Source of the DNA: Cryptomeria japonica
Lineage: Eukaryota > Streptophyta > Pinopsida > Cupressales > Cupressaceae
Assembly: GCF_030272615.1 (NCBI RefSeq)
Contig: NC_081412.1
Location: forward strand, 27,235,001-27,299,000
Reading direction: 5' to 3'
DNA: 64,000 nt
Translations under genes and position numbers: made by a program
Notes under the pieces: generated by a model
The model's database searches: none
What the model was told of the DNA's origin: nothing
Seen by the model: the letters and a program-made list of their open reading frames with translations, nothing else
Shown: one piece after another, positions 1-11,981 of the stretch
Numbering within the stretch: the stretch's first letter is position 1
Layout of the letters: each line of letters begins with the position of its first letter

Positions 1-522
1 CAAAACAGTTAACTTGCATCATAAACAAAGTTACAACCCTGCAAGCACACGGAAAGAGAAAATAAGCAAACTATAAAAAAAATGCATTACAAAACAAAAC
101 AAAAAATTAAATAAAACCAAAGCTTGCCTTGCAAATTCAAACCACTCACGGTGTGAAGCTCTCAAAGAAGCCCAATAAAACAGTCACAACCAGAACAAAA
201 CCTAACTCGACAACTACCACTAGTACATTCGGAGCTGATTTCCAACAGTCATTTGTTGGATTTTCGACGAATTTTTGTCAGAGTGTCAACAAAATCCACC
301 GTCGAAAACTCGGCGTCGGATTGGTTGACGATGCCACGCCCATCGAAAATTCGACAATCCAATGGACTCTGCCGACGGTCAAAGAAGTCATCAGTCGAAA
401 GCTTGGTATTCATTGTAATTTTGACGATTATCATTTTTATAAAAAAAATAATTATTATCTTCGATATAAAAGAGCCATCGAAGGAAGGAAACGCCGAAAG
501 GACTCACCGAAGATAATAACTT
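1..522. other. Leader upstream of the 201-bp array, no supported gene
   Basis: The first 240 bases are A-rich and show nothing recognisable. From about 240 to 480 short TCGAC and TCGAAA words become frequent, and a partial, diverged copy of the following repeat (catcgaagga followed by a ccgaaaggactcaccga-like stretch) precedes the first full unit. Open frames here on both strands are short, overlap each other and carry no motif, so I do not call them genes. Confidence 0.5.
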
Positions 523-1326
523 CATCGACAAAAGATATCGAAGAAAGCAGAGAGGGTCTTCATCGACGGGAAAAGTTCTCGAGGAAATAATACTATCGGT
601 GCAACATAAAAAGGACCCACCGAAAGGAGCGTTTTCATTGAAAGAATAATATCGATCAGACAAAAAGAAGCTACATCGATAAAAGATATCGATGAGGATA
701 TAGGTTTTGAGGAGGTTAAACTTCATCGACAAAAGATATCGAAGAAAGCAGAGAGGGTCTTCATCGACGGGAAAAGTTCTCGAGGAAATAATACTATCGG
801 TGCAACATAAAAAGGACCCACCGAAAGGAGCGTTTTCATCGAAAGAATAATATCGATCAGACAAAAGGAAGCTACATCGATAAAAGATATCGATGAGGAT
901 ATAGGTTTCGAGGAGGTTAAACTACATCGACAAAAGATATCAAAGAAATCAGAGAGGGTCTTCATCGACGAGAAAAGTTCTCGAGGAAATAATACTATCG
1001 GTGCAGCATAAAAATGACCCATCGAAAGGAGCGTTTTCATCGAAAGAATAATATCAATCAGACAAAAGGAAGCTACATCAATAAAAGATATCAGTGAGGA
1101 TATAGGTTTCGAGGAGGTTAAACTATATCGACAAAAGATATCGAAGAAATCAGAGAGGGTCTTCATCGACGGGAAAAGTTCTCGAGGAAATAATACTATC
1201 GGTGCAACATAAAAAGGACCCACCGAAAGGAGCATTTTCATCGAAAGAATAATATCGATCAAACAAAAGGAAGCTACATCGATAAAAGATATCGATGAGG
1301 ATATAGATTTCGAGGAGGTTAAAGGC
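523..1326. repeat. Tandem array, four copies of a 201-bp ATCGA-rich unit
   Basis: The phrase catcgacaaaagatatc (or a one-base variant) starts at 523, 724, 925 and 1126, giving a constant 201-bp period over four copies that differ by few substitutions. Each unit holds many ATCGA or ATCGAT words. The unit length is a multiple of three, so one minus-strand frame stays open through three copies, but the product is only a repeat of the DNA and I do not call it a gene. A related ATCGA-rich leader precedes the second gene unit at 6.3-6.8 kb, so the array looks like part of a mobile or duplicated unit. Confidence 0.9.
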
Positions 1327-1959
1327 ATGTTCTCGATATGCGTGGTTTTGCCGATGTAACTTTATTGGTGAAGAACAATAAGGGAAAATAAAGAAAAGCT
1401 TCAGTGAGATAATAGACTCATTCATCGACGGGGCATAGTGATATTGATGAAAGAAGTATTTCGATGGAAAAATAAAGGAGGAAACTGAAGCTCAAGGTTT
1501 CTTCGACATAAGACCAGATGGATATCAGATATGTTTCGATGAGGAGACAGCCATACTGACCGAATACAGTATTTTAATGAAGGGAAAAAATACTTGATCG
1601 AAGTAATATTCGAAACAAAAGTATTGTCGATAGAAACAAAGAGATCGATGGACTAAAGAAACAAATGATCGAAAGACATATCCTCATCGAAATGATTATT
1701 GATTGCGGCAAAAATCATAAACAAATCCTAGGGAAGGTCACATCATCATTAAATTCAAACGTGTGCCCAAGTGACCGTTGTCCAAAGCGCCATTACTAAC
1801 TGATTAAATACGCCATAAGTAGTGGATCAACCATCAAAGGGCACAACATTAAGGAACTCACAGGCGATGAACTAAAAGTAGGAATTGGGCGAATTCACAG
1901 ATAAAGCTCAGTAATTCCAAGTAAGTTGTTTGCACACAGACCTCTTTTACAAAATTCAA
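1327..1959. other. ATCGA-rich leader of the first gene unit
   Basis: After the tandem array the sequence is no longer periodic but stays rich in ATCGA words to about 1700. Two segments match the leader of the second unit: the gaggaggttaaaggcatg region near 1315 resembles 6750-6785, and a cttcgacataagacc segment near 1500 resembles one near 6690. The last 250 bases lack the motif. No promoter element is clear enough to call. Confidence 0.55.
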
Positions 1960-4900
1960 ATGGAATCATCATCTAAAACTAATAAGACTAGAAAGGAAAA
2001 AGAAACAATCGCTGCAGAAGAAGAACCTAAAAGACAAAAAAGGGAAGGGCGTTCTTTGGCCCAGGACCTGATTGACCAGTGCCCATCATCCAATTTGAGG
2101 TCCAAGAAGATTAGAGCTGATGAGGAAGGCCTAGAGGACTGGTTTGAGGATCTTGGAGACATACGGATAGAGTTGAGAGGGTATGAATTATTCATATATG
2201 GGTACAACAGAAGAGTTGCCCCTCAACCTATCAATAATTTATGGCGATTGAACTTAGGAAGGTTAGTTGTGGCTAATGTATTCATCAATGTGGAGCTCAT
2301 GAAGGCATTGGCAAACAATTATGACCCTAAAACTAGGACCATGTGTGTGAGCCAATTCTTGCAATCACAAAGGAGGTTATTGACACCCTGTTCGAGTTGG
2401 ATTGGGGATTTGAAGAATTGATTGACCTCAAGAAGTTAACAAGTGAATATTTTAACCTAGAGCACATTTACAAAACGTGGAGACTCCCTATACATAGACC
2501 TAGGAATGCAGGGTCCTTAGTGCCACTAGGTCAAGATGACAAAGCTCCCTATGATGTCAACTCTTTCCATCCATATTTCAAGTATACCTATTACTGTGTT
2601 GCCCAAGTGCTAGGGATAAAAGCCCATCCTTTGATGGATATTGCAGCCATGGTCATTTGTGCCGATTTGCAGTCTAAGGACCCCCGCTTCTTTGATTTTT
2701 CTACTTATTTGGTTGAGCTTTTGAATCATGGGTTAGAAAAGTTAAAGGGGGATGTCATCAATGTTCATTTCAAGCATTATTCCTTACTTATGCATATGCT
2801 ATTGTATGTGGGACAAGATGAAGGGTTATGGCTAGAAGAGTTATGTGTCAGGACATATGACAATGCTGGAATGAGAAAACCATTGCAACTATGGGTTTCT
2901 TCATGGGACCAGAGGTATGTGAATAATCAATATTAGCATTTTGAGGAGTTCTTTGTCAAGCCATTATATAGACTGTTGGGATTCTTGTGCAATCATGCCC
3001 TTCCACTAGAGGTTCGAAGATTCCTAAGACCAAAAGATTTCGCTAAAGATCCCTCAATTGAACACAATTGGGGAGATTGGTATTGTTTTTCGAATTGCAC
3101 ACAAGTCAGGGTATACGGGTTCGAAGGGAAACCATACTTACTACCACTTACAGTCCCTAACAGAGTGGCTTGTCTGGAAATTGTGAGGAAACTGTCAATA
3201 GTGAGTACAAAACATCTGACAAGCCATGGAAAATAATCAATTGTACCTGGGTTGTTAGTAATTTCGGATTTTATTGTGAAAAGTTCAAAGAGTTATGGGC
3301 CGCTGCAGACAAAATTGGATTATTATGTCATGGCTATGGGGGATCCAAGGCCCAATTTCGATCTTGAAGGATACATAAGGATAGCTCAGTCATCACAAAA
3401 GCTGAAGGCTGGAGAGCATAAATCGTACCTATCGGATGACCTCATTAAGAACATTGTTAGAGAAGAGGCCAGAGTGAAGCGAATAAAGTTTGAGAATGCA
3501 ATGCAGGCTTATAAATGGAAGCTTTATAGAAGGAAAATGGATGAGAACATGCTACAAAAGATTGAAGACCCCTTGGAGTTGGCCAACAAACTTGTGGAGC
3601 ATGAATTGGAAATACTTGAGGGAGTCCCGCCTCATGTTTTTAGGGATTACATTGATACTATTAGGAATATAGAGCCTTTGGCTCATATGTCTCCTTCTTC
3701 CACATCTGGCATCGTTCCATTCACTCCTTGAGAGGATTACCCCCCTGGTTATGCAGAGGATACACTGATAGACTTGGCAACAGGACAACTGAATGTGCGA
3801 GAAGTGGCTGACATCAAATTATTGGAGCATGAGGATTTCATTGCTGATAGTGACTTCATTGCTTCCAAGGAGTTCACCGCATTCCTCTATCAACATAAAG
3901 GATCTCAAATTAGGAATAACATGAGAAATAGTGAAGAAGAGCAGCAGCTTCAAAAGTTACAAGAGAAGATGGATCTTGTGATGAGAGAAATAACATCTAA
4001 GAAGGGAAGACAATTGCTTAAGGAAGCTGGTGTGCTATTATACTCTAGATGGGACATGAACTCTGCCTTGTTGTTTGATGGATTCCTCAAGAAACAGGAC
4101 CCAAGTAGGCAAATGATGCCAAAAGAGATTGATAAACTCCTTAGAGGATCAGGATATGATCCAGATCAGAAGGCTCTTCTATAGTGGGCTATCTATCCCA
4201 AAGATAAAACACCTATATTTGTTGATACAAAAGAAGCTTTTGGACATTTGATGGTGCAGCAGGTTGGAAAGACTGACCCTAGAACAACTGCCAAACTAAA
4301 TTTGGATGTTGCTAAACTAAACCAAGATCAGATAGAGTTTCTGGTCCAAGAAAATTGTACATACAAAAGCCTATATGAGAAAACCGATGAAGAAAAATAG
4401 AGGCTGCAAGCAAGATTTCTTCAGATTGATACAAGTACCAGTCAAACAGGGATGACATACGGTGTTGACAGAGATGCCATGGATGCCTTGACAGCCGCTA
4501 TGTATTGGAGGAACAGGGCCGAAAAGTCATCTCGGCAACTAAAAAAGGAACAACAAAAGATGGATAAGTTAGTTCTCGAGGTCGTTGACCATAGATTCAA
4601 AAGTATGATGCAGGTTACAAAAATCTATTGGAAGACATACACTGGAACAATCAAAGCTGTGAAAGAGCATAAAAGGCTCAAGTCTCGGTTGGAAGGCTTG
4701 ATGAATGACAACAATCTGATGAATCCAGGTGAGAAAATTGAAGCCGAGGCTCACTTGAAGTCCCATGATGAATTGGCAAATCAATTAAGGAAAGAGCATC
4801 AGAGGCTGGACAATGGGAATACCCCTAGGGTGCCCTCTTTTTACAGTAATGGTGAGTTAGTATCGTTGGAACAGTGGAAACAAGAGTTCAGTGATGAGAA

Positions 4901-5102
4901 GAATCGAGCAGTAGCAGATTTGGATCGGGACAAAGATTTGTCACTTTGTGTTAACAATATTCTATCCAATCATTTCCAAATAGAAAGCGACACGAGGACA
5001 CTAAACAATGACGTTATAATGTATAAAGATGATAAGTACATTGAACACATAGGAATGTTGAACTTGTTTGTCTTCCAGTTTGTTAACAAAAGTGCTAGTT
5101 AA
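1960..5102 (+). pseudogene. Long coiled-coil accessory gene, unit 1 (PMD-like N-terminus), broken
   Basis: I do not recognise a named gene. I chose the ATG at 1960, which begins MESSSK and is soon followed by a basic stretch (EPKRQKREGR) that could be a nuclear localisation signal. The frame holds to about 2341, where a one-base shift moves it; the second frame then runs to 5102 broken only by stops at 2934, 3234, 3729, 4182 and 4398. The total is about 1050 codons without an evident intron. The N-terminal part has ALANNYDPKTRTM, then an ITKEVIDTLFEL segment, which resembles the start of the plant mobile domain of the gene at 15490-18394. The middle has FLRPKDFAKD, HNWGDWY and VYGFEGKPYLLP, all matched in the second unit. 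The C-terminal third is charged and heptad-like, probably coiled coil. The homology between the two units is seen directly; the PMD link and any function are inference. Confidence 0.7.
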
Positions 5103-5520
5103 TAGTTATGTGCTGAAAAGCCATGATGATTGGTGATAATGTATACCTTCATATAAATGAGGGAATTTTTGTAACAATAAGGATCATTAGAGAAGAAATA
5201 GAATATAGCCTCAGGCTTACTATTGTACCATTTTGTGAACATACATAATATAATCAGTCATCTTTCCTTTGTGTATATGCTGTGGATTACTGCATCTTTT
5301 TGTAGGCAGTTGCTTGTGATATTATCTAAAGGAGATAAGGTTACTTGTGTTCTTCCAGTAAAACTCTGTGTTTCATATTGTGGATTTGAATAAAAGATTT
5401 ACTTGCGAATATAGTTTTGTATATAGTGCGCATGCATATTATCTCAACCATGGTGCGCCTGCATATGTATATAGTTTTGTTTATAGGTGGAAAGCTTGAG
5501 GTTCAATGTCGAACTTGGTT
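5103..5520. other. 3' flank of unit 1
   Basis: This stretch has no coding potential. An AATAAA at 5389 lies about 290 bases after the last stop of the unit 1 gene and could be its polyadenylation signal. The last 40 bases look like the start of the internal region of a copia element read on the other strand, as described for the primer-binding site that follows. Confidence 0.4.
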
Positions 5521-5532
5521 GCTCTGATACCA
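5521..5532 (-). other. Primer-binding site of a copia-type LTR remnant
   Basis: On the minus strand this reads TGGTATCAGAGC, complementary to the 3' end of initiator methionine tRNA and the usual primer site of plant Ty1/copia elements; the same 12 bases occur in the full copia element at 43736-43747. A TGTAATATTCC stretch starting at 5535 would be the inner end of the adjoining LTR. No gag or pol is joined to it, so only an LTR plus a scrap of leader survives. I cannot fix the outer end of that LTR. Confidence 0.5.
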
Positions 5533-6129
5533 TATGTAATATTCCATTAATTCTATACTTAAAGAAAATAAATTGTGATCTATATTAAGATTAAAAATTG
5601 AGCATTTCAAAATAAAACATAACTACTTCAGTTGAAGGAGAAAACTAACTAAATGTTCTTCAACATAATAAGAATCTAACTAATTTATCTAAAAGGAAGG
5701 TAATCTTTTAATGATAAAAAACATTGAAAAAATATTATTAAGCTAATCAATATGAGAAAGGAATTCAAATGGCAAGTTTCATTTTTGAGGAAAGAGATAA
5801 AGGTTCAGAGGTTACTGTTATCACTGTTTAAAAAATGGGTATTCTTTTCCATAACTGGCTAAGTCTATGAAATTCTTGGGTTTGGTATGGCCTTGTGACT
5901 TCTATTGCTTTGGGTCCTAAAGAGGGTTTAGGGTTTAGGTTTAATCACTTTCAAAATGTCTGAGAAAAAACCCTTATAATTCTATTTCTATGTTACTTTA
6001 TTCACTTAAGTAATGGGTCCTTTTGTCATGCAAAGTGTTCCCCCCGTTGTTTTTTTCCTAGGCAGTCCTTTTAAATGTTTTAATTTTTATTCGCCTTTAA
6101 ATTGCCTTTTCTAATGACCGTCGGGCCTT
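5533..6129. other. Probable solo LTR remnant and AT-rich spacer
   Basis: The part next to the primer-binding site is probably a decayed copia LTR, since TG follows the primer site at the expected distance. I could not find a second copy in the window to confirm its length. The rest is AT-rich spacer with no open frame of note. Confidence 0.3.
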
Positions 6130-8025
6130 GTAATTGTCGTGCAACTCTCAGTCAATCGGATGGCCCGCATGGATTCGTGAACTCAACATGCCTAAAAGTT
6201 ACCTATCGCATAGTAGCAAAAAGGTTTGGTGAGACCCAGTGATAAGGACTTCTTTCTTGGCTAAAAGCATTCTATTGAAGTATCTAAGATTCAAACAGTA
6301 TCGATGAGACCCAGTGATGTCTCATCGATATAAAAGGGGCATCGAAGAAAGCAAATGCCGATGAACTTCAGAAAGGACTCATCGAAGACAGTAACTCCAT
6401 CGATAAAAGATATCGAGGAAAGTGGAGATGGTTCTCATCGGCAAGAAAAGGTCTTCGAGGATATAATAGACTCATCGAAAGGTATCGAAGAAAGCAGAGG
6501 TGGCCCCCACCGATGAGAAAAGGCTTTCAAAGAAACAATATCATCGATGCAAGATAAAGAAGATTCACCAAAAGAAGCATTCTCATCAAAAAGGTGATAT
6601 CGATAAAACAAAAGAAAAATACATCGATGAATGATATCGATAAGGATATGAGTTTCGATGGGAGGACAAAAGAAGTCATCGAAGTCCAAAGTCTCTTCGA
6701 CATGAAACCTGGTGGACAGCAAAAAGATTTCGATGAGAATGAGTTTCGAGGAGACTAAAAGGCATGTCTCTGATACACATGGTTTCATCGATAGAAGCCA
6801 TCTCTCTTTGTTTCATCTGATCGGATGGATAGTGTGGTTTCGTGAGATCAAGCTGAACGTGTTTTAACCTTCGTGAAGTGGTGAAAGGGTTTGGCGGGTC
6901 CCAGAGATAAGCGGTCTTCTTTGGTTAAAGAATGATCGGGTTGGAAAAAGATCAATGGCTTCTCATTGTTTTGTGGTCGGGAGATGCACGAGCTATACCT
7001 TTAGCGAAATAGCGAAAAGGTGGAGGGTCCCGCTAAGAGTGGTAGTAAATGTGGTAACCCCAGTTGGCGATGACATGGCGGTGACAAGGCACTTAGTTGG
7101 CAGTATGTTGTGGGTCTGGGCAAGGTTGTCATAAAAAGAGAAAACAACGAGCAAGTTCTTGAGATCTAACAACTCGCATGAATTCGCGAAGATAAGATTC
7201 TAGCAAGTTAGTCATTGCGAAGTAGCGAAAAGGCCGATGGGCTCAAGGGACAGGCATGGTGTGAAGTTAAAAGTAGATCAGGTTTGCTTTGATCTAACGG
7301 TTCTCATGGTTTTGTGGCTGCAAGCCAAACGAAGAATAATGTTCGCGAAGTCGCGAAAGATAGGTGGAAATCACACGGAGGAGTGATGTGGCATAACAGC
7401 TGCCGCTTTTTGTAGAGCTTGATAGTAATGTGTCGAGTGACACATGGTTTAAAAAAGTGGTTGAGGGCCCGCCTAGGTGTAACCGACAGTTATGTGGGAA
7501 TAGTAAAAGGGAACACGTGGCAGATTAAGGGTGGAACCAAAAGGAGTTTCTAGGGCTAATGGCCGACTGCCATGTGGCATTTATTAACCGGATAACAAGT
7601 GGGGCAAGTAATTCCTGGATAAAGGGCCCACTTAAAAGGCATTCATCTCAAGATTGATCCAACCCTTCTCGTTGTTTCGTGACCCGAAGATGCCCGTAGC
7701 TTAACCTCAGTGAAATGGCAAAAACCGTTAGCCGTCAAGATGAGGCGCGGTTAGTTAAAAGGATTGACGGTCCCGGTTGGAGTTAAAGGCCGGGTGATTT
7801 GAGTTTGATCTAACGCTTGGCGCGGCCTCACGAAGGAAAAGTGCATGACTATTAAACTCCGTGAAGTGGCGAAAAGGAGGTAGGGCCTGACACTAAAGCA
7901 AAGAGATTAAACAGAGATAAAGGCAATGTAAGTTTTCGAGATCCAACGGCCAGCGTTGTTTCGTGAAAGAAAAGAGCACAGGTTTTATGTTCTACGAAGT
8001 AGTGAAAGAGCGAAACAGAGGAAAG
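6130..8025. repeat. Degenerate array of GCGAAGTRGCGAAAAGG units with an ATCGA block
   Basis: About eight diverged units of roughly 90-140 bp lie at variable spacing, centred near 6200, 6870, 7005, 7220, 7345, 7710, 7865 and 7995. Each has a phrase like gatctaacggttctcatgg, then TTCGTGA, then a core like gcgaagtagcgaaaagg, and most end near ggtccc. Several cores contain TTCGCGAA-type inverted repeats. Between the first two units, 6300-6790 is filled with ATCGA words and matches parts of the leader of unit 1. The array ends about 330 bp before the start codon of the second gene, so it is its leader or promoter region. Confidence 0.6.
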
Positions 8026-8351
8026 ACTTAGAGAAATTATGACCCATTGGAGCCAATTTTGAATTCGATTTGGCAAATTTAATTCTGAAAAGAAAGCCGA
8101 AGCATGCAGAGTTAATTTCTAAAAACTTAAATGCCAACTTGCCCTTTTCGGTCTGCATCAACTTGATTGCTAAGTATTGTTTCATCAAGGTTTGTTGTAG
8201 AGTGAATTGTTGCATAGCGATTTTCTTCAAGTGAATAATCAGGTTTCTTGTGCTTTTCTTGATAACTCTTGGTTTGTTCTCAAATACTGCTATGTGAATT
8301 ACTTCATTAGAGGTCTGTGCTAGCTTCTAGTGGAATAATTGTTTGACCAGA
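8026..8351. other. Leader just upstream of the second accessory gene
   Basis: This segment is moderately AT-rich and carries no repeat units of the array that ends before it. It is probably 5' untranslated sequence of the gene that follows. No clear TATA box is visible. Confidence 0.35.
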
Positions 8352-11300
8352 ATGGCACCCAGAAGTGAATTTACAGGGAAAGTAAATTACCAAGACCGAA
8401 ATATCTGTGATGATTTTTTAGAGCAATTAACCATGTCCACCAATGTTGGGGCTAAGGCCAAAGAGCTAGTACCTAAAAACCCTCGTCTAAAAATTGGAGA
8501 TGGCCTTTATGATAAGGGTAATTGGTTGAGGGACCCTGAAATAGGATTGTCAAGCTTAGGACTCTTCAAAGTCAGTTTTGGGTAGAGGAATTCCCCAGCT
8601 CCTTTGAATGGCATATGGGAGCAGGATGTAGGAAAGCTTGTGGTCCTAGGTGTTTTTATGGATGTAGATCTGTTAGCACTAATTGCACAGAATTATGACT
8701 CTGTGGCAAGATGCATCAGGAACATAAAGGGACCAGTTTTGATTGAGATAAATGAAGATGAATTCAGGAAAGTGTTTAAACTCAGTGAGTCCTCCAATTT
8801 GTTAGAACCTATTGACTTTGAGTCGTTAGCCCAGGTTTACAACACACAAAGGGATCATCTTAGAAGTGGCCCATTGAATGAATTCTTTGTAAAGATAGGG
8901 GGGTTAACAGTTGTAGGCCCCAACACAATGGAACCATTCTCTCTCAACCTATTCACTCTGAGAGCTAAGAGTATGTATTGGGCATTATGCCAGATTTTTG
9001 GAGAGGATGCTAAAAAGAATATGCCAACCCATTAGATGTTAATGATTGCACAAATTCTAAACCCCTCCCTAGCAATAACATTTGATTATGCCTCATACCT
9101 TGCTGATGCAATTCATAAAGGGCTAGTAGGAATAAAAAATGGTAAGGTGGATAGGCCATTTGGATGGTACTCCATGTTAATGCATATGTTTCTATTCAAA
9201 GGGGCTGATTATTTTGGAAAGGAGATGGACCTGATTAAGGTCAAGGATAAAGAGGAGATGCCAGTGCAATTGTGGAGTACTATTCTATCTTGGGATAGAG
9301 AAGATGCACGCTATTTAAAGTTTGATAGATGCTTTGCATCTAAAATTAGGATTCTTCTATGCAGAGAAAACCCTAGAATTCCTAAGGCTCTTTTGGAGTT
9401 TCTCAGACCAAAGGAGTTTGCAGAGGATATCAAGATTGTTCACAATTGGGGAGACATATATTTGTACCCTGTGTCTACTATTTTTAGAGTGTTTGGATTT
9501 AGAGGCACCCCCTTTTTACTACCCTATTAGGTCCCATTGAAGATAGGGATTGCAGAAGTCCTAAGACAAATTGGGGGAGTACAAGAAGCAAAGCTAACCA
9601 ATAGAGGTAAAGGGACTATTTTCCCAACTATTACCATGGCTCACCATTTTGTGATCACTAAGGGTGGATGGAGATTTTTTGAATAATTCTTTAAGCCATA
9701 TAGGTTGTCTACTGCAGTGTAAAGATGTGCAGACCCTGAGGATTTTTTCAATGGCATGTTCAGAAAAAGAGCAGTGTGCAGAGGTAGGCCACATCAATTT
9801 CAGTTCCCAGAAGATCTAATTATAAATGAATTCAACTTAGATGAGCAAGAATTGAGGAAGGAGAAGTGGGTGGCATATAAGAAAGCCCTTGATTTTATCC
9901 ATCAATTTGACACTGGCTATGACCCCCTTTCTAGCTTCAATCCATTTGAGGAGAAAATAAAATTCCTGATTCTTTATTTTGAAGATCTCATGTAGACCTT
10001 AAAAGAAAAGAGGGAGGCCATAATGCAAAATGAGCCTAATAAGGCTAAGATGGTATTGGCTAAGCCTGCCTTTGCTAGAGATATCCCACATGGTGACTAT
10101 GTAATGCACAAAAGGTCAAAGTACACTGTGATAAAGCCAGTGATAGGTGAGCCTTCCACTTCAAAAGGGAAGAGGAAAATTGAAGATGTCATTGACATCC
10201 AGGATTCCCCTAAGAAGCAGAGAGTGGGAAAGGAAATTGAAACTGATGAGCCTTAATATTCTCCATCTCAGTCTCCTATCCACATTGGAGATGAACAAGC
10301 TGTGGCTGAACAATTATTGCAGTTAGGGAGTCTCAGTGAGATTGCCTATACCTATGAGGAGACCCAAGAGGGGATGCCCGAAGAGCCACCTAATGCTAAA
10401 ATGGATTTGACTGATGGTAAGTTAAAGGGCCAAGAAATGGACCTTACTATTAAGTAAGCTAGTGAAGAATTCCTAGTTGACAGTAATTTTGTCACATCAA
10501 GAGCTTTTATACAGTTTCTATGGAAACAAAATATTGATCAATTCAAGACTAGATGTGAACAGAGGAAAAGTGAACAACCTCTTAAAAATACTACTCAGGT
10601 AGAAGAAGAGGTTAAGCAAGAAATGATGGAGGAGTTCAAAGCAATCATCCCTGAGAAAGGAAGAGAAATGGTAGCAAAGGCTGGTGTGTTGATTCTCCCT
10701 GAATGGGATATAGCTGATGCCTTAGTGCTTGATGCAGTGAGGAAAGAAACAAAGCCTATGGAAGGAGTCACATTCAGCAAAGATAATGTTTCTCTTGTCA
10801 TGTGGTCTTTAAACAAGGATGAAAACAAAAGAAGGAAGGATGCATCAAATTCTAGCCTCTTAGGAGGCATGATAGTTAAAAGAGTCTAAGACACAAGGGT
10901 AGTGGAAGCTGCAAGAACAGTCCTAAAGACTGCAAAATTCAGTGTTGCGGTGGCAGAGAAAGAGGCACAAGAAAAGGCTAATCTCCAATTGAAGTTGGAG
11001 ACTATTTTAAAAGCTTACAATGATGCTAAAGAAGGAATAGCCAACAGAGATAGCATAATTGCTAGACTCCAGAGTCAACTGCCAGGTCAATATCATCCCG
11101 ATGAATCTTCCACACTCATGATAGCCTCCTCTCCAACAAGACACCCTCTTACTAGTCCCATCATTGAATATCCCCCTTCTCCTATGCCTTCTAGTTCCCA
11201 ATTACCTGAAAAATGTCCAACATGAGTTGGAAAAATTGAAACAAGCTCAGACATTGTATGCAAACAAATATGAGGAGAAGGTGAAAGCCACCATCTTGAA

Positions 11301-11981
11301 GTTTGTTGACTCAGTCAAAACCTCCAATGTATACATAAATATGAAGAGGATTCTTGAGGTTTTGATCAAATTGAGAGAAGAAGAAGCCACTTTGGAACCA
11401 ATCCTGAATAAGTGGGTGCCTAGAGGTAAAGAGTTAGAGCTCATGTGTTCTTCCCATGCAGATGTAGAAGAGAATGACAATCTAAGGTCCACATGTGAAT
11501 TTATAAAAGAGATGAATATTCTTTCAGTGGAAGGAGTAGGTATAAAAAGAAAATCCCAACTTTATAGGAAAGAATATTCAAATCATAAATTTGAAATGTT
11601 TCTAGGAGGTTTCATTGATCCTGTCCAGCTAAAGGAAGAGAAGACTTGGTTAAAGGAGGTGGACAACAATTTTTCCCTAAGGATCAATCAGATTATTAGT
11701 ACTGATGACACATCCTTATTTGTCCGAACAATTGAGGAAATTGAAAAAGTGAAATCTCATTATGGTTTCATAGAAACAGAGATTGGGCATGTATGAGTCA
11801 CTTGGAAGCGGCTAGAAGATATGAAACAGAACATTGCTAGTTTTACTTGGCCTAGTGATGATGTGTATCAGGAGTGGAAAGATAAGTATATGGGATAGAA
11901 AGAAGATGCTCGAGAGCAGTTATAGGAGGTTGCAACAGCACAACAAGCAGAGGAAGCCGCAGATGCTGAAAAGGACTTATA
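8352..11981 (+). pseudogene. Long coiled-coil accessory gene, unit 2 (PMD-like N-terminus), broken
   Basis: This is a relative of the gene at 1960-5102 in the same orientation. From the ATG at 8352 one frame runs to about 11220 broken only by stops at 8583, 9033, 9528, 9684, 9718, 9993, 10254, 10456 and 10887. The frame then shifts near 11200 and goes on, with four more stops, to 11981, about 1210 codons in all. Blocks shared with unit 1 appear in the same order: GKLVVLGVF with AQNYD, then SYLADAIHKGL followed by YSMLMHMFLF, then FLRPKEFAED, HNWGDIY and VFGFRGTPFLLP, then KAGVLILPEWDIADAL. Between these is a basic segment with KGKRKIED and SPKKQR, a likely nuclear signal. The C-terminus is charged and probably coiled coil. 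No catalytic motif is visible. The product is not a known gag, transposase or integrase; a role as an element-borne accessory protein is inference. Confidence 0.7.

Noticed and set aside
391-1425. Overlapping minus-strand frames through the ATCGA repeats as protein genes
   Set aside because: They exist because the repeat length is a multiple of three, they have no start context or motif, and their sequence is only a translation of the array.
5533-6129. A complete second copia element at unit 1/unit 2 junction
   Set aside because: Only a primer-binding site and a probable LTR end are visible; no gag or pol and no second LTR were found.
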